A stretch of 45,227 nucleotides of DNA from Microbacterium sp. A20 (GCF_004794515.1 NZ_SSDF01000063.1:1-45227); one strand, 5' to 3'; counted from the first letter of the stretch, positions 8,064 through 18,828 are shown. Made by a program: numbers and translations. The notes: generated by a model from the letters alone, not told the origin.

Positions 8064-10621
8064 GCGCAGATCGGACGCAGCGCCCGGCACCGGAACACCC
8101 CCGACGCGGCCGCCTGCGCGTGCTGCTGGGCGCCGCTCCCGGTGTCGGCAAGACGTTCGAGATGCTCGCCGAGGGGCGACGCCTGCGCGAAGAGGGACAC
8201 GACGTCGTCATCGCCATCGTCGAGACCCACGAGCGCGCGGCCACCCTGGCGCAGACCGTCGGACTGCCGGAGGTGCCCCGCCGCGTCGAGGACCATCGCG
8301 GCGTCACCCTGACCGAACTCGACCTCGACGCGGTGCTCGCCCGCGCCCCGGAGATCGCGCTCGTCGACGAGCTCGCACACACGAACACCCCGGGCTCGCG
8401 GCATCCGAAGCGCTGGCAGGACGTGGACGACCTGCTGGCTGCCGGCATCGACGTGGTGACCACCGTCAACGTGCAGCACATCGAGTCGCTCAACGCCGTG
8501 GTCGAGAAGATCACCGGCATCGCTCAGCAGGAGACCATTCCGGATGCCGTGGTGCGGGCCGCCGACGAGATCGAGGTCGTCGACCTCGCGCCCCAGTCGC
8601 TACGGGACCGGCTCTCCGCGGGGCTGGTGTACCCCGCCGAGCGGATCGACGCCGCACTGTCGAACTACTTCCGCCTCGGCAACCTCACCGCCCTACGCGA
8701 ACTCGCCCTGCTCTGGCTGGCCGATGAGGTCGACAGCGCCCTGCGCAGCTACCGAGCCGAGCAGGGGATCGAAGGGAACTGGCAGGCCAGGGAACGGGTC
8801 GTCGTCGCCCTCACCGGCGGTCCCGAAGGCGAGACCCTGCTGCGTCGCGGTGCGCGGATCGCGGCCCGCTCGGCCGGCGGAGAACTGCTGGCCGTGCACA
8901 TCTCGGCCCAGGACGGACTCCGCAACGAGACTCCGGGGGCCCTCGCCGCGCAGCGCACCCTCGTGGAATCGCTCGGCGGCAGCTACCACCAGGTCGTCGG
9001 CGACGACATCCCGGCCACCCTGGTCGAGTTCGCGCAGGGGGTGGATGCCACGCAGCTCGTCATCGGTGTCAGCCGTCGCAGTCGACTCGCCGCCGCTCTC
9101 ACCGGTCCGGGCATCGGGTCGGAGGTGATCCGCCGCTCGGGTGACATCGACGTGCACATCGTGACGCACGCCGCGGCGGGAGGGCGGCTCGCCCTGCCGC
9201 GGATGACCGGCGGGGCACTGGGGTGGCGGCGGCAGCTGCTCGGATTCGCGGTCGCCCTCGTGTTCGGACCGCTGCTGTCGTGGCTGATGTTCACCTTCCG
9301 CAGCCCCGAGTCGATCACCGCCGAAGTGCTCGCGTACCAGCTGCTCGTTGTCGTGGTCGCGCTCATCGGCGGCATCCGCCCTGCGGTGTTCGCGGCGGTG
9401 CTGTCGGGGGTCACGCTCGACTTCCTCTTCGTCGCGCCGCTGTTCACCATCACGATCGCGCATCCGCTGCATGTGCTGGCCCTCGCGCTGTACGTGCTCA
9501 TCGCGATCCTGGTGAGCATCATCGTCGACCAGGCCGCCCGACGCGCCCGCACCGCGCAGCGCGCCACCGCCGAGGCCGAGCTGCTCGCCGCGGTCGCCGG
9601 CAACGTGCTGCGGGGGGACAACGCCGTGCTGGCCCTGGTCAGCCGCACCAGGGAGGCGTTCGGGCTCAGCGGCGTGCGCGTGCTCTCCCCCGACGGCGAG
9701 GTGCTCGCGAGCGACGGGGAGCCGGTCGCCGACGGCCGCGCCACGAACATCCCGGTCGGCGTCCGCCCCGGGGGCGGCCCGCGCGCGGTGCTCGAGCTGA
9801 ACGGCGAGCCGCTGGCGGGGCCGGAACGTCGGCTGCTCGACGCGATCGTGGCGCAGCTGTCGGCCGCGATCGAGCACACCGACCTGCGGGCGACCGCGAG
9901 CGAAGCGGAAGCGCTGGCCGAGACCGACCAGGTGCGCAGCGCGCTGCTGTCGGCGGTGAGTCATGATCTGCGGCGCCCGCTGGCCTCGGCGGTCGCCGCG
10001 ATCGGCGGACTCCGCGGTGCGCACGAGCTGTCGGCATCCGATCGTCAGGAGCTGCTCGCGACCGCCGACGAGAGCCTCGCCACCCTGTCGACGCTGGTCA
10101 CCGACCTGCTCGACGTCAGCCGCGTGCAGGCCGGCGTTCTCGCGGTCTCCTCCTCGCGGATGGATGCCGCCGGCACGGTGCTCGCGGCCATCGACGAGCT
10201 CGGGCTGGGCCCGGCCGACGTCGAACTCGCCCTCGACCCCGAGCTGCCGCCGGTGTTCGCCGACCCGGTGCTGCTGCAGCGGGTGCTGGTGAACGTGCTC
10301 GCCAACGCGCACCGCCACGCGCCCGAGGGCAGCCGGGTGATCGTGTCGACCAGCACACTCGGCGATCGCGCCGAGATCCGGGTGATCGACCGCGGCGACG
10401 GTATCTCCCCCGAGCGACGGGACCGCATCTTCCAGCCGTTCCAGCGCTTCGGCGACACCGACAACACCACAGGGCTCGGGCTCGGACTCGCCCTGTCGCG
10501 CGGGTTCACCGAGGGCATGGGCGGTACCCTGACACCCGAGGACACCCCGGGCGGAGGCCTCACCATGGTCATCTCCCTGCCGCTCGGCGCAGGGCTTCCC
10601 GACACGGAGGGCACGGAGTGA
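8060..10621 (+). CDS. kdpD: KdpD, K+-sensing histidine kinase
   Basis: The 853-aa kinase starts inside the kdpC stop. The N-terminal KdpD domain has a Walker A motif GAAPGVGKT (K31) and a Walker B-like VDELAHTN near residue 105. A universal-stress-protein-like domain follows at about 250-375. A block of membrane helices (DUF4118) lies at about 390-495 and a GAF-like segment at about 510-610. The kinase core has H635 in SHDLRRPL, an N-box around NVLANAHRHAPEG, and G-boxes DRGDGIS and GLGLGLAL. It senses low K+ or high ionic strength and phosphorylates KdpE. Length and order are normal for the family. Confidence 0.96.
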   Translation: MSADRTQRPAPEHPRRGRLRVLLGAAPGVGKTFEMLAEGRRLREEGHDVVIAIVETHERAATLAQTVGLPEVPRRVEDHRGVTLTELDLDAVLARAPEIALVDELAHTNTPGSRHPKRWQDVDDLLAAGIDVVTTVNVQHIESLNAVVEKITGIAQQETIPDAVVRAADEIEVVDLAPQSLRDRLSAGLVYPAERIDAALSNYFRLGNLTALRELALLWLADEVDSALRSYRAEQGIEGNWQARERVVVALTGGPEGETLLRRGARIAARSAGGELLAVHISAQDGLRNETPGALAAQRTLVESLGGSYHQVVGDDIPATLVEFAQGVDATQLVIGVSRRSRLAAALTGPGIGSEVIRRSGDIDVHIVTHAAAGGRLALPRMTGGALGWRRQLLGFAVALVFGPLLSWLMFTFRSPESITAEVLAYQLLVVVVALIGGIRPAVFAAVLSGVTLDFLFVAPLFTITIAHPLHVLALALYVLIAILVSIIVDQAARRARTAQRATAEAELLAAVAGNVLRGDNAVLALVSRTREAFGLSGVRVLSPDGEVLASDGEPVADGRATNIPVGVRPGGGPRAVLELNGEPLAGPERRLLDAIVAQLSAAIEHTDLRATASEAEALAETDQVRSALLSAVSHDLRRPLASAVAAIGGLRGAHELSASDRQELLATADESLATLSTLVTDLLDVSRVQAGVLAVSSSRMDAAGTVLAAIDELGLGPADVELALDPELPPVFADPVLLQRVLVNVLANAHRHAPEGSRVIVSTSTLGDRAEIRVIDRGDGISPERRDRIFQPFQRFGDTDNTTGLGLGLALSRGFTEGMGGTLTPEDTPGGGLTMVISLPLGAGLPDTEGTE

Positions 10622-11289
10622 AGCTCCTCATCGCCGACGACGACCCGCAGATGGTGCGGGCGCTGCGGATCACGCTCGCCGCCCACGGATACGAGGTCGT
10701 CGTGGCGGCCGACGGCGCCGCCGCGATCGCCGCCGCCGCGCAGACGCATCCCGACCTCATCATGCTCGACCTGGGGATGCCGCGTCTCGACGGCATCGAG
10801 GTCATCCAGGCCCTGCGCGGGTGGACGAACGTGCCGATCATCGTGGTCTCCGGGCGCACCGGGTCGGCCGACAAGGTCGAAGCTCTGGATGCCGGAGCGG
10901 ACGACTTCGTGACGAAGCCCTTCCAGGTCGACGAACTGCTCGCGCGGCTGCGGGCGCTCTCCCGCCGCTCGATGCCGGCGAACGGGGAGTCGACCGTGGC
11001 GTTCGGCGATGTCGTGGTCGACCTCGCGACGAAGACCGTCACCCGCGCCGGGACGCGCGTGCACCTGACGCCGACCGAGTGGCGGATGCTGGAGCACCTG
11101 TCACGGCATCCGGGAGCCCTGGTCACCCGACAGGATCTGCTGAAGGAGATCTGGGGCAGCGAGCAGGTGTCCGACTCGGGCTACCTGCGGCTGTACATGT
11201 CGCAGCTGCGCAAGAAGCTCGAGCAGGAGCCCGGGGCGCCGGTGCATCTGCTCACCGAGGCGGGCATGGGCTACCGGCTCGTGCTCTGA
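10618..11289 (+). CDS. kdpE: KdpE, OmpR-family response regulator
   Basis: The 223-aa regulator starts at GTG 10618, overlapping the kdpD stop (GTGA). The receiver domain has acidic residues D8-D10, phosphoacceptor D51 in MLDLGMP, and the KPF lysine near residue 101. The winged-helix DNA-binding domain occupies about 130-223. It activates kdp transcription in response to KdpD. The last 19 bp overlap, tail to tail, the 3' end of the minus-strand TspO-like gene. No hairpin terminator separates the two convergent genes. Confidence 0.96.
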   Translation: MKLLIADDDPQMVRALRITLAAHGYEVVVAADGAAAIAAAAQTHPDLIMLDLGMPRLDGIEVIQALRGWTNVPIIVVSGRTGSADKVEALDAGADDFVTKPFQVDELLARLRALSRRSMPANGESTVAFGDVVVDLATKTVTRAGTRVHLTPTEWRMLEHLSRHPGALVTRQDLLKEIWGSEQVSDSGYLRLYMSQLRKKLEQEPGAPVHLLTEAGMGYRLVL

Positions 11290-12074
11290 GCCGTGCGAGC
11301 ACCGCGACGCAGCACCGCCACGACACCGACGACGACGAGCAGCACGGCCACGATGATCGCGGTGATCGCCGTCGGGGTGCTCTCGGGCTCCCCGGTGAGT
11401 CGGCCGACCGCGAGCCAGGCCAGACCCCAGGCCGTCGCGAGTGCGGGGGCGATGCGGCCGGTCGCCCACGCGGCAGCGGCTCCGATCACGAGCACGACCA
11501 CCAGCACGGCGATCGCCCAGGCATCCGCCGCCTGCGCCCAGCTCTCGGGCGCGATCTGCGTCAGCCAGGCGGCCGTGTTCGCGACCGTCGCGATCGTCAC
11601 CCAGCCGAAGTGCAGACCGTTCGCCCCGTCGGTGAGGATGCGGTCGGCGAGGTTGCGCGCCGGAAAGCGCCCGAGCACGACGATCACCCGTGCGAGCACG
11701 GCCAGCAGCAGGGCGATCACGACGACCGTGAGCCACAGCGTCAGATAGCGCGCGGTCACGAGCCAGAGCCCGTTCAGCACCATCGACGCGGCGATCCATC
11801 CGCCCACTGCCTGCTGCCGAGCATCCTGCCGCTGCGCCGGAAGCGCCTGCCACACCGTGTACGCGATGAGCCCGATGTAGATCAGCGACCAGATCGAGAA
11901 TGCGGGGCCGGCGGGCGCGAGGTAGGAGCCCTGCGCCGAGAGCGCGCCGTCCTGCAGGTCGTCGACGGATGCTCCGCCGAAGGCGCCGGCGCCCACGGCG
12001 GCCGCGAGCAGCATGAACGATGCCGCCGCGATGATCAGGGTCTGCCGGCCGATGCCCTTCGTACGTGAGTCCAT
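11271..12074 (-). CDS. TspO/MBR-like tryptophan-rich membrane protein
   Basis: The 267-aa polytopic protein has about seven to eight hydrophobic helices. The segment PAGPAFSIWSLIYIGLIAY and later tryptophan-rich helices recall the TspO/MBR family, although the protein is longer than classical five-helix TspO (about 160 aa). TspO proteins bind porphyrins and related ligands, and the extended actinobacterial versions have unknown function. I chose the ATG at 12074 because the 16 extra codons to 12122 are not hydrophobic and look like leader. The C-terminal codons overlap the end of kdpE on the other strand. Confidence 0.75.
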   Translation of the reverse strand: MDSRTKGIGRQTLIIAAASFMLLAAAVGAGAFGGASVDDLQDGALSAQGSYLAPAGPAFSIWSLIYIGLIAYTVWQALPAQRQDARQQAVGGWIAASMVLNGLWLVTARYLTLWLTVVVIALLLAVLARVIVVLGRFPARNLADRILTDGANGLHFGWVTIATVANTAAWLTQIAPESWAQAADAWAIAVLVVVLVIGAAAAWATGRIAPALATAWGLAWLAVGRLTGEPESTPTAITAIIVAVLLVVVGVVAVLRRGARTAQSTSR

Positions 12075-12115
12075 GGTCGCGACGCTACGGCGCGGGAGGC
12101 CGCCATGCATCGGGG

Positions 12116-12150
12116 TTGACACCGGCCGAGGGGTTCGCTAACTAAGTTAG
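12116..12150 (+). promoter_or_regulatory. Consensus-like promoter and palindrome with no gene downstream
   Basis: TTGACA (12116-12121), a 17-bp spacer and TAACTA (12139-12144) form a near-consensus sigma-70-type promoter pointing right. A 13-bp dyad CTAAC-TAA-GTTAG (12138-12150) overlaps the -10. The region to the right (12150-12306) contains only a palindromic repeat, then the 3' end of the minus-strand tetR. Any transcript would be non-coding or antisense. The dyad could equally be an operator for the TspO-like gene on its left. Confidence 0.5.
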
Positions 12151-12183
12151 GAAACTGTCCCGACCGCCGCCCGGACGCACGCA

Positions 12184-12282
12184 TGCATCCGTCGGGAGAA
12201 AGCACACCTGTCGGGAGAAACGCCGTCAGATCCCCCGACACCCGCGAATCCTCCCGACAGGCGTGCTGGTCCTACGGATGCA
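12184..12282. repeat. TGTCGGG-family palindromic element
   Basis: The inner arms 12202-12217 and 12251-12266 are 16-bp inverted copies with one mismatch and contain CCTGTCGGGAG. The outer arms 12184-12192 and 12274-12282 are perfect 9-bp copies (TGCATCCGT). The word GTCGGGAGAA occurs twice on the left, and CCCGACA twice on the right (CCCCCGACA, CTCCCGACAG). Apart from this element and the promoter above, 12075-12306 shows nothing recognisable. Confidence 0.85.
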
Positions 12283-12306
12283 CGGGCTCCGAGCGACGGG
12301 CGGGAC

Positions 12307-13812
<1,506 letters not shown>

Positions 13813-13824
13813 CCCCTCGGTGAC

Positions 13825-13862
13825 GACGAGGCCCGGCATCCACACGGATGCCGGGCCTCGTC
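13825..13862. terminator. Bidirectional hairpin terminator
   Basis: A perfect 17-bp stem (13825-13841 with 13846-13862) closes on the tetraloop ACAC. It lies between convergent genes, 12 bp after the hydrolase stop and 15 bp after the permease stop. It lacks a strong T-tract, as is common in high-GC actinobacteria. Confidence 0.85.
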
Positions 13863-13877
13863 CCTGCTGCGCCCGGG

Positions 13878-15968
13878 CTACGCGTCGCGCGAGCGCCAGA
13901 GCAGCCAGACGAAGTACGGGGCTCCGATCAGCGCCACCACGAGTCCGGCCGGGAGCTGCGCCGGGGCGATGACGGTGCGGCCGATCGTGTCCGCGACCCC
14001 GACGAGCAGCCCGCCCAGCAGCACCGCGACCGGGATCACCCTGGCGTGCCTGGCACCGACGAGCGCCCGTGCCGCGTGCGGAGCGACGAGCCCCACGAAG
14101 CCGATCACGCCGATCGCCGTCACGCTGAGCGCCGCGAGAACCGCCGCCACCACCAGCAGCGTCAGCCGCACGGGCTCGAGCCGGATGCCGACCAGCCGTG
14201 GAGTGTCCTCATCGAGGGACAGCACATCGAGCTCGCGACGGCTCATCACCACGAACGGCAGCGCGATGGCCAGCGCGATCGCCAGCGGCAGCACCTGCTC
14301 CCACACGCGGCCGTAGGTGGTGCCCGACAGCCAGGTGTAGATCTTCGGGGTGTCCCAGGGGTTCGACCTCAGCAGGAAGAACGTCGTGAGCGACACCGTG
14401 AAGTAGGAGACGCCGATGCCGATCAGCAGGAACCGGTCGGCGTTCAACCCGCCGCGCCACGACAGCAGGTACACGAGCGCGAAGGCCAGCAGCGCCCCGG
14501 CGATGGCGCCCGCGATCATGCCCGCGGTGGACGAGACGGCGCTCGTGATCACGAGCACCGCACCGAGTCCGCCACCGCCCGTGACGCCGAGGATGCTCGG
14601 GTCGGCCAACGGGTTCCGGCTCACCCCCTGGATGATGGCGCCCGACAGCGCGAGCGCCCCACCGGCGACGACAGCGGCCACGATGCGCGGCGCGCGCTCG
14701 TCCAGCGCGAAGGCGATCGCCGCCGGCGCCTCGCCCTGCAGCCACAGCGCGATGTCGCCGGTGAGCAGCCACGTGTGCCCGGCGAGCAGGCCGAGGACCA
14801 GCACCCCGATCACGCCGAGCACGACGACCACCATGGTGATGCGGAACCGCAGGCGGCTGCGCACGCCGAAGCGCACCCGCGGAGGCTCTCGCGTCGGACC
14901 GGCGTCACGCAGGCGCCGCGCCATGAGCACGAGCACGATCGCTCCGAGGAGGGTCGTCGCGACGCCGGTCGGGATGAGGATCGCCGCCTCGGCCCCGATG
15001 ATCGCCCGCAGCAGAGCATCCGAGAGGATCACGACGATCGCGCCGAGCAGCCCGGCGGCCGGGATCAAGAGCAGATGGCGGTTCAGGCTCGGCACCACCC
15101 GCGTCAGCAGGCGGGCGAGCACGGGTGCGCACAGTCCGACGAAGCCCATCGGCCCCGCGAGCGTCACCGATACCGCGGTCAGCGTGACGGCGAGCAGGAT
15201 GCCGATGGCCCGCGTCGAGCGGATCGGCACGCCCAGGGACGATGCCGTGTCGTCGCCGAGCGCCAGGATGTCGAACCGTCGCGCGAGCAGCAGGGCCGCC
15301 GCGGTCACCACGACCACGACCGGGGCCGCCTGCAGGAACGCGGTCAGGCCGAGCTGCGACAGGCTGCCGCTTCCCCAGGCGAGCAGGCCCTTGGTCTCCT
15401 CGTCGAACAGGATCAGCAGGGTCGATGTGCCGGCCTGGAACGCGAGGGCCAGTGCCGTGCCCGCGAGGATCAGCCGCGTGGTGGACGAACCCGCGCCGCC
15501 CGCGAGCCCGAGCACGATCCCCGCGGCGATGAGGCCGCCGGCGAACGCGACAGCGCCCGACGCCCACACCGGCACCGCGATGCCGAACGCCGCGAGCGCC
15601 GTGACCGCGAGGTAGGAACCGGCGGTCACGCCCAGCGTGTCGGGCGATGCCAGGGCGTTGCGGGCGAGCGACTGGAGGAGGATGCCGGCCACGCCCAGCG
15701 CCACGCCCACGGCGATGCCTGCCGCGAGGCGCGGAACCCGCGACCCCCACAGCACCTCGGTGTCGGCGAACACGGCACCGCTCGTGCCCTGCGTGAGATG
15801 CCAGCAGGCGACGGCGAAGAGCACCACGGCCAGAGCCACGAGCACGCCGATGCCCGTCAGCAGGGTGCCCGGCCGGCGTCCCTCCGCCTCGCCGGGCGCG
15901 ACGGCGGGAGCAGGGCGCGCCGGCTCCGTCGTGGCCGCCGCGTCGTCGAGGCGAAGGGCTCCCGTCAC
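13878..15968 (-). CDS. Double-length FecCD-family siderophore permease
   Basis: The 696-aa protein is two FecCD permease halves in one chain (about residues 35-345 and 370-690), with about 20 membrane helices, as in FhuB. Each half repeats the family signature, with SLARNALASPDTLGVTAGS in the first and GVSRNPLADPSILGVTGGG in the second. It should form the whole membrane channel of an iron-siderophore importer with the binding protein and ATPase just upstream. The start is GTG 15968, overlapping the binding-protein stop (GTGA). It is the last gene of the long iron operon and ends at a hairpin terminator. Confidence 0.93.
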   Translation of the reverse strand: MTGALRLDDAAATTEPARPAPAVAPGEAEGRRPGTLLTGIGVLVALAVVLFAVACWHLTQGTSGAVFADTEVLWGSRVPRLAAGIAVGVALGVAGILLQSLARNALASPDTLGVTAGSYLAVTALAAFGIAVPVWASGAVAFAGGLIAAGIVLGLAGGAGSSTTRLILAGTALALAFQAGTSTLLILFDEETKGLLAWGSGSLSQLGLTAFLQAAPVVVVVTAAALLLARRFDILALGDDTASSLGVPIRSTRAIGILLAVTLTAVSVTLAGPMGFVGLCAPVLARLLTRVVPSLNRHLLLIPAAGLLGAIVVILSDALLRAIIGAEAAILIPTGVATTLLGAIVLVLMARRLRDAGPTREPPRVRFGVRSRLRFRITMVVVVLGVIGVLVLGLLAGHTWLLTGDIALWLQGEAPAAIAFALDERAPRIVAAVVAGGALALSGAIIQGVSRNPLADPSILGVTGGGGLGAVLVITSAVSSTAGMIAGAIAGALLAFALVYLLSWRGGLNADRFLLIGIGVSYFTVSLTTFFLLRSNPWDTPKIYTWLSGTTYGRVWEQVLPLAIALAIALPFVVMSRRELDVLSLDEDTPRLVGIRLEPVRLTLLVVAAVLAALSVTAIGVIGFVGLVAPHAARALVGARHARVIPVAVLLGGLLVGVADTIGRTVIAPAQLPAGLVVALIGAPYFVWLLWRSRDA

Positions 15969-16996
15969 TTCGAGAGCACCTCGACGTAGCCGTCGATGAT
16001 CTGCTGGGTCGAACGCGGTCCGCCGAACGTCCAGATCCCGGCGGGGAAGGCCGTCAGGCGGTCATCGGCCACGGCGGGCAGCGAGGTCCAGGCCGGGTTG
16101 TCCTGCAGGGCGTCGATGAAGCTCTCCGACTCGGGGTCCTCGGTGCCCGTGTAGAACAGGCTGGCGTCGCCGACCGTCGTCATGCCCTCGACGTCGGTCT
16201 GGCCGAGGCCGTAGGTGGGGTCGACCTCGCCGGTCCAGGCGTTCTCGAGACCGAGCTTCTCGCCGATCTCACCGACGAGCGAGCCCTGACCGAACGGACG
16301 CAGCGCGACGTTGCCGCCGTCGACCCAGCCGTCGAAGAACACGAACTCCTTCGTGGGCAGGTCGAGATCGGCGAGTTCGGCCGAGGCCGAGTCGAGGTGC
16401 GCCTGGAACTCGTCGGCGACGACCTCGGCCCGCTCCTCACGGCCGGTCACCTGGGCGATGAGGTCGAGCGTGCCGAGCATCTTCGCGATGGGGTCGGCGG
16501 CATCCGCACCGACGGTCGCGAGCACCGGCACGTCGTAGGCCTCGAGCTGGGCGACGATGGGGTCGTCCGCGGCGCTGACCTCGACGATCACGAGGTCGGG
16601 CTCGGTGCCGAACAGCGTCTCGAGGTTCGGCTCCTGGCGGGTGCCCACATCGGTCACGCCCTCCGGGAGCTCTTCCGCGGTGACCCACGTGCTGTAGCCC
16701 TCGGCGTCGGCGACTGCGACCGGTGTGACGCACAGCGACAGCGCATCCTCGATCTGCTGCCACTCCAGCACCGCGATCCGCTCGGCGGGCTTGTCGAGCT
16801 CGACCGTGCGGCCGAGGTCGTCCGTGACGGAGACGGCGCCCGTCGAGGTCGCGGTGGTGTCGTCACCGCAGCCCGCACTCGTCGAGGCCGAGGCATCGGA
16901 GTCGGAGGCGGCGGGGGCCTGGGTGGTGCCGCAGCCCGCGAGGGCCATCACGAGTGCGCCGCCGAGGGCGACCAGGGCGAGGGGCTTCTTCTTCAT
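15965..16996 (-). CDS. Iron-siderophore ABC transporter substrate-binding lipoprotein
   Basis: The 343-aa protein has a lipoprotein signal with lipobox LAGC and lipidated C22, followed by a Ser/Ala/Thr-rich linker. The FecB/periplasmic-binding fold follows (DDLGRTVELDKPAERIAVL at the start, then EPDLVIVE). It captures a ferric siderophore outside the membrane and delivers it to the fused permease encoded next, with a GTGA overlap. GGAAGAA lies before the ATG at 16996, 31 nt after the ATPase gene. Confidence 0.92.
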   Translation of the reverse strand: MKKKPLALVALGGALVMALAGCGTTQAPAASDSDASASTSAGCGDDTTATSTGAVSVTDDLGRTVELDKPAERIAVLEWQQIEDALSLCVTPVAVADAEGYSTWVTAEELPEGVTDVGTRQEPNLETLFGTEPDLVIVEVSAADDPIVAQLEAYDVPVLATVGADAADPIAKMLGTLDLIAQVTGREERAEVVADEFQAHLDSASAELADLDLPTKEFVFFDGWVDGGNVALRPFGQGSLVGEIGEKLGLENAWTGEVDPTYGLGQTDVEGMTTVGDASLFYTGTEDPESESFIDALQDNPAWTSLPAVADDRLTAFPAGIWTFGGPRSTQQIIDGYVEVLSK

Positions 16997-17027
16997 TCGG
17001 TTCTTCCTCCGGGAGGGGTGAGGGGGT

Positions 17028-17864
17028 TCAGGATGCTGCAGCGGTGCGATGCCGACCGTGGTGCCGACCGCGCGGGAGCACCCGCACGAGGCCGGTCTCC
17101 TCGTCGATCTCGGTGTCGATGCGCAGGCCGTAGACGTGCGAGAGGTTCTCGCCCGTCAGCACCTCGGCGGGGGTGCCGGCCGCGTGCACCCGACCGGCGT
17201 GCAGCAGCACCACGTCGTCGGCGACGGATGCCGCGTGGTCGAGGTCGTGCAGCACGACGCCGAGGGCGGTGCCGTGGTCGTCGGCGAGCTCGCGCACCAG
17301 GTCGAGCGTCTCCACCTGGTACCGCAGGTCGAGGTGGTTCGTCGGCTCGTCGAGCAGCAGCACGCCGGTCTCCTGCGCCAGCGCGGTCGCCAGCCACACG
17401 CGCTGCAGTTCGCCGCCCGAGAGCTGGTCGACGGGGCGGGAGGCCATGGCGGCGAGCCCGGTCAGCTCGAGCGCCCGTGCGACGGCGGCGCGGTCGGCGT
17501 CGCTGACACCGGAGAAGCGACCCCGGTGCGGGTGACGGCCGTAGGCCACGACGTCGGACACCTCGATGCCGGAGGGATGCGGCCGCGACTGCGAGAGCAT
17601 CGCGACGGCCTTCGCGAACTCCTTGGCCGAGAGGGCGGTGGCGTCGCGCGTCTCGTCTCCGCCGATGCGCACACTCCCCGCCTCGATGCGGTGCAGGCGG
17701 GCGAGGGCGCGCAGCACGGTCGACTTGCCGCTGCCGTTGGGGCCGATGAGGGCCGTCACCCGTCCGGGTGCGAGGCGGAGCGAGACGTCGTGCACCACCC
17801 GGGCGCGGCCGTATCCGAGCACGAGGGATTCGCCCTGCAGGGCGTGGGGCGCTGTCGTCGTCAT
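17028..17864 (-). CDS. Iron-siderophore ABC transporter ATPase (first system)
   Basis: The 278-aa ATPase has Walker A GPNGSGKST (about 42-50), Q-loop region MLSQSRPHPSG, signature LSGGE and Walker B VLLLDEPT, then the D-loop and H-loop (VLHDLDHA). This is the FecE/FepC pattern of iron-chelate importers. It lies 1 nt after the siderophore-interacting protein gene and upstream of the cognate binding protein and fused permease. Confidence 0.92.
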   Translation of the reverse strand: MTTTAPHALQGESLVLGYGRARVVHDVSLRLAPGRVTALIGPNGSGKSTVLRALARLHRIEAGSVRIGGDETRDATALSAKEFAKAVAMLSQSRPHPSGIEVSDVVAYGRHPHRGRFSGVSDADRAAVARALELTGLAAMASRPVDQLSGGELQRVWLATALAQETGVLLLDEPTNHLDLRYQVETLDLVRELADDHGTALGVVLHDLDHAASVADDVVLLHAGRVHAAGTPAEVLTGENLSHVYGLRIDTEIDEETGLVRVLPRGRHHGRHRTAAAS

Positions 17865-17865
17865 G

Positions 17866-18828
17866 TCAGCCCCGCATCGCGACGCCGCGGCGCCAGTAGC
17901 CCATGAACGCGACCTGCCCGCGGTCGATGCCGAGGTCCTTGACGAGGTGGCGGCGCAGGGTGGTCACCACGCCGCTCTCCCCCGCGATCCAGAAGTAGCG
18001 CTCGGCCGGAGCATCCGCCCTGTCGATCGCCTCCCCGAGACCGGAGTAGTCCGGCGTCTCCCACAGCAGATCCTCGCCGTCGATGTCCTTCACTCGGATC
18101 TCGTCCGCCGCGTCGGCGTCGCCGAGGTAGCCGAGCACCGCGGGGATCAGGCGCAGGCCGTGCGGGTCGCCCGCGTCGCGCGGCAGCCAGTGCACCTCGA
18201 CGCCGGCCGGCACGTCGATACGCAGGATGTCGGCGGGCGACGGCACCTCGATGAAGGCCACTCCCCGCAGGTCGCGGGGCGCGTCCTCCAGGATGCGGGC
18301 GATGGCGGGAGCAGCCGTCTCGTCGCCGGCGAGCACGACCGAGGCCGCAGTGCCCGGCGCGAACTCGGCCCCGCCGTGCGCATCCACGTCCACTCCGCGA
18401 CGCGGCCCGACGAGGTACAGCTCCTGCCCGACAGTGGCCTGGCTCGCCCACAATGACGCGGGTCCGGTGAGTCCCGGCTCGAGGTGCAGCACGAAGTCGA
18501 CGTCGACCTCGGTGCCCGCGGCGGGGTCGACCCGCAGCTCGCGCACGGAGTAGGTGCGCATCGAGCCGCGCTCCTCCTCCGGCACCGCGAGGAACGACTG
18601 CCACCAGTTGTCCGAGGCCCGGTCGAGTTCCGGCAGCACCCCGGATGCCGGCGGGAAGACCAGCTTGATGCGGCTGTCGAACACCTCGCCGGGCGTGCCG
18701 AACTCGAACAGATCGTCGCCGCCGAACGTCACCCGCACGAACGAGGGCGAGACCCGAGCGACGGCCCGCACCTCGGCGCGGGTGAGGATGTAGGTCGGAC
18801 GCTCGGTCGTGGTCGTCTCAGCGGACAT
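17866..18828 (-). CDS. Siderophore-interacting protein (ferric-siderophore reductase)
   Basis: The 320-aa protein has the SIP/ViuB arrangement. An N-terminal FAD-binding barrel contains the RTYSVREL flavin motif and VRVTFGGDDLFEF. A C-terminal NAD(P)H-binding domain contains ERYFWIAGESGVVTTLRRHL and, at the end, MGYWRRG. Such proteins reduce ferric siderophores in the cytoplasm and release Fe(II). Its start overlaps the preceding ATPase gene by 11 bp, so it is co-translated with the import genes. Confidence 0.93.
   Translation of the reverse strand: MSAETTTTERPTYILTRAEVRAVARVSPSFVRVTFGGDDLFEFGTPGEVFDSRIKLVFPPASGVLPELDRASDNWWQSFLAVPEEERGSMRTYSVRELRVDPAAGTEVDVDFVLHLEPGLTGPASLWASQATVGQELYLVGPRRGVDVDAHGGAEFAPGTAASVVLAGDETAAPAIARILEDAPRDLRGVAFIEVPSPADILRIDVPAGVEVHWLPRDAGDPHGLRLIPAVLGYLGDADAADEIRVKDIDGEDLLWETPDYSGLGEAIDRADAPAERYFWIAGESGVVTTLRRHLVKDLGIDRGQVAFMGYWRRGVAMRG

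Noticed and set aside
13825..13862. Counting the hydrolase terminator as one of the palindromic elements
   Set aside because: It is a single stem with a tetraloop, a normal terminator, and lacks the doubled word.
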